A stretch of 64,000 nt of DNA from Phytomonospora endophytica (GTDB taxonomy: Bacteria; Actinomycetota; Actinomycetes; Mycobacteriales; Micromonosporaceae), in assembly GCF_014202425.1 (NCBI RefSeq), contig NZ_JACHGT010000007.1:1-64000 (forward strand), in the 5' to 3' direction. Positions 63,046-64,000 of the stretch are shown here, one piece after another. The notes below the pieces were generated by a model that saw only the letters and a list, made by a program, of their open reading frames with translations, searched no databases and had not been told where the DNA came from. Positions within the stretch are counted from its first letter, which is position 1, and every line of letters begins with the position of its first letter. Both the position numbers and the translations under genes were made by a program.

Positions 63046-63067
63046 CATACCGCCCGGTCGGTATGCT
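63046..63067 (+). promoter_or_regulatory. TetR-type operator over the alcohol dehydrogenase promoter
   Basis: CATACCG-CCCGGT-CGGTATG (63046-63065) is an inverted repeat of the ACCGACCGGTCGGT kind bound by many actinomycete TetR repressors. TATGCT (63062-63067) within and after it is a likely -10 box, so bound repressor would block transcription of the downstream dehydrogenase. No TetR gene is seen before the window ends. Confidence 0.65.
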
Positions 63068-63093
63068 GGCTTCGACCCCGACGAGGAGGCCAC

Positions 63094-64000
63094 ATGCGGA
63101 TCACCGGCGCCGTCCTGGAACGCTGCGGCGCTCCCCCACCTTTCGCCGAGTCCACCCCGATCACCGTCGGCGAACTCGACCTCGACCCACCCGGTCCCGG
63201 CGAGCTCCTGCTGCGAATCGAAGCGGCGGGCCTGTGCCACTCCGACCTGTCGGTCGTCGACGGCAGTCGCCTGCGGCCGACGCCCATGCTGCTCGGCCAC
63301 GAGGCCGCCGGCGTCGTGATCGGGACCGGCCCCGGCACCGCGGTGGCGGTGGGCACGCGCGTCGTGCTCACCTTCCTCCCGCGCTGTGGAGACTGCGCCG
63401 CCTGCGCCACCGACGGACGCCTTCCCTGTTCGGCGGGCGCCGCCGCCAACGCGGCCGGGACGCTGGTCGGCGGCGGAATCCGGCTCCACCGGAACGGCGT
63501 GCCGGTGCGCCACCACCTGGGCGTGAGCGCCTTCGCGACACACGCCGTCGTCTCGGCCGACTCGGTCGTACCCGTCGACGACGACGTCCCGCCCGGCATC
63601 GCCGCACTGCTCGGCTGCGCCGTCCTCACCGGCGGAGGGGCGGTCGTCAACGCCGGGCGCCCGGGACCGGGCGACACCGTCGCCGTCGTGGGCCTGGGCG
63701 GAGTCGGCATGGCCGCCCTGCTCGTCGCCGCGGCCCTCGGCCACGAGGTCATCGGCGTCGACGCCGTCCCCGCGAAACTCGACCTGGCCCGCGAACTGGG
63801 CGCCACCACCGCGTGCACACCCGCCGAGGCGACCGGACTGCGCGCGCCGGTGGTCGTCGAGGCGGCCGGTTCGGCACGCGCCTTCGAGACCGCCTGCGCG
63901 ATGACCTCGCCGGGCGGCACGACCGTCACCGTCGGCCTGCCCCATCCCGACGCCCGCGCGTCGATCAGCCCGCTCGGCCTGACCGCCGAGGCGCGCACGA
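63094..64000 (+). CDS. Zinc-dependent alcohol dehydrogenase (partial)
   Basis: The first 302 codons of a medium-chain dehydrogenase that continues past the window. Catalytic zinc ligands are visible: C in GLCHSDLS, H-E in LLGHEAAGVV, and C in LLGCAVLTGGG; the structural-zinc cysteines are RCGDCAACATDGRLPC. The NAD-binding motif is VVGLGGVGMAA. It resembles the Rv0761c/Zn-ADH group that oxidises alcohols or formaldehyde adducts. ATG 63094 has GAGGAGG four bases upstream. The palindrome at 63046 predicts TetR control. Confidence 0.9.
   Translation, partial: MRITGAVLERCGAPPPFAESTPITVGELDLDPPGPGELLLRIEAAGLCHSDLSVVDGSRLRPTPMLLGHEAAGVVIGTGPGTAVAVGTRVVLTFLPRCGDCAACATDGRLPCSAGAAANAAGTLVGGGIRLHRNGVPVRHHLGVSAFATHAVVSADSVVPVDDDVPPGIAALLGCAVLTGGGAVVNAGRPGPGDTVAVVGLGGVGMAALLVAAALGHEVIGVDAVPAKLDLARELGATTACTPAEATGLRAPVVVEAAGSARAFETACAMTSPGGTTVTVGLPHPDARASISPLGLTAEART

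Overview
The window is very GC-rich DNA with strong third-position G/C bias, many GTG starts, tightly overlapping ATGA/GTGA gene junctions and frequent leaderless start signals (TANNNT a few bases before the start codon). The gene content fits an actinomycete chromosome: LuxR/NarL two-component pairs, secreted subtilases, an SCO-type UvrA2, a large LuxR ATPase, a calerythrin-like EF-hand protein and a fatty-acyl loading cassette. I cannot name the genus. I see no rRNA, tRNA, CRISPR array, transposase or phage genes. The window ends inside an alcohol dehydrogenase gene.

Layout. 1-629: non-coding, made of nested direct repeats and hairpins built around GAGCGAAGCGAG. 630-3669: an alpha-oxoamine synthase-like PLP enzyme, a secreted SnoaL-like protein, a small six-cysteine peptide and a DedA membrane protein. 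3654-5464: a histidine kinase/response regulator pair. 5522-12107: a four-gene ABC transporter/serine-hydrolase lipoprotein operon divergent from a second kinase/regulator pair that probably controls it. 12068-20321: mixed single genes (methyltransferase/spermidine synthase-like, GNAT, AlkZ/YcaQ-like winged-helix protein, I36 inhibitor-like protein, KAS III, a shortened flavin monooxygenase and two alpha/beta hydrolases that have lost their nucleophile). 20463-23953: methyltransferase, MerR regulator and a CPD-type metal P1B-ATPase. 24124-26288: two paralogous membrane-anchored proteins. 27937-35186: a five-gene SWIM / unknown / VWA / MoxR-ATPase / DUF5682 operon. 35485-44948: NTF2-like protein, LysR regulator, purine permease, aldo/keto reductase with a MerR-type promoter, UvrA2 and a large LuxR regulator. 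45099-50798: two secreted subtilases flanking a decayed hydrolase. 50805-52578: hydrolase, P-loop kinase and a second six-cysteine peptide.

52865-58034 is a compact same-strand cassette: thioester reductase, fatty acyl-AMP ligase, acyl-CoA dehydrogenase, a second acyl-CoA-dehydrogenase-like C-terminal domain protein and an acyl carrier protein. Together these could load a fatty acid onto the carrier, desaturate it and release it reductively; there is no NRPS or PKS in view. 58125-64000 holds a calerythrin, a secreted parallel beta-helix protein, two membrane proteins and the start of a zinc alcohol dehydrogenase with a TetR-type operator.

The most interesting items are the five-gene MoxR/VWA/SWIM/DUF5682 operon, the pair of distant six-cysteine peptides sharing one leader (2708 and 52578), the carrier-protein fatty-acyl cassette with its missing stop codon between ligase and dehydrogenase, and two hydrolases with active-site serine lost.
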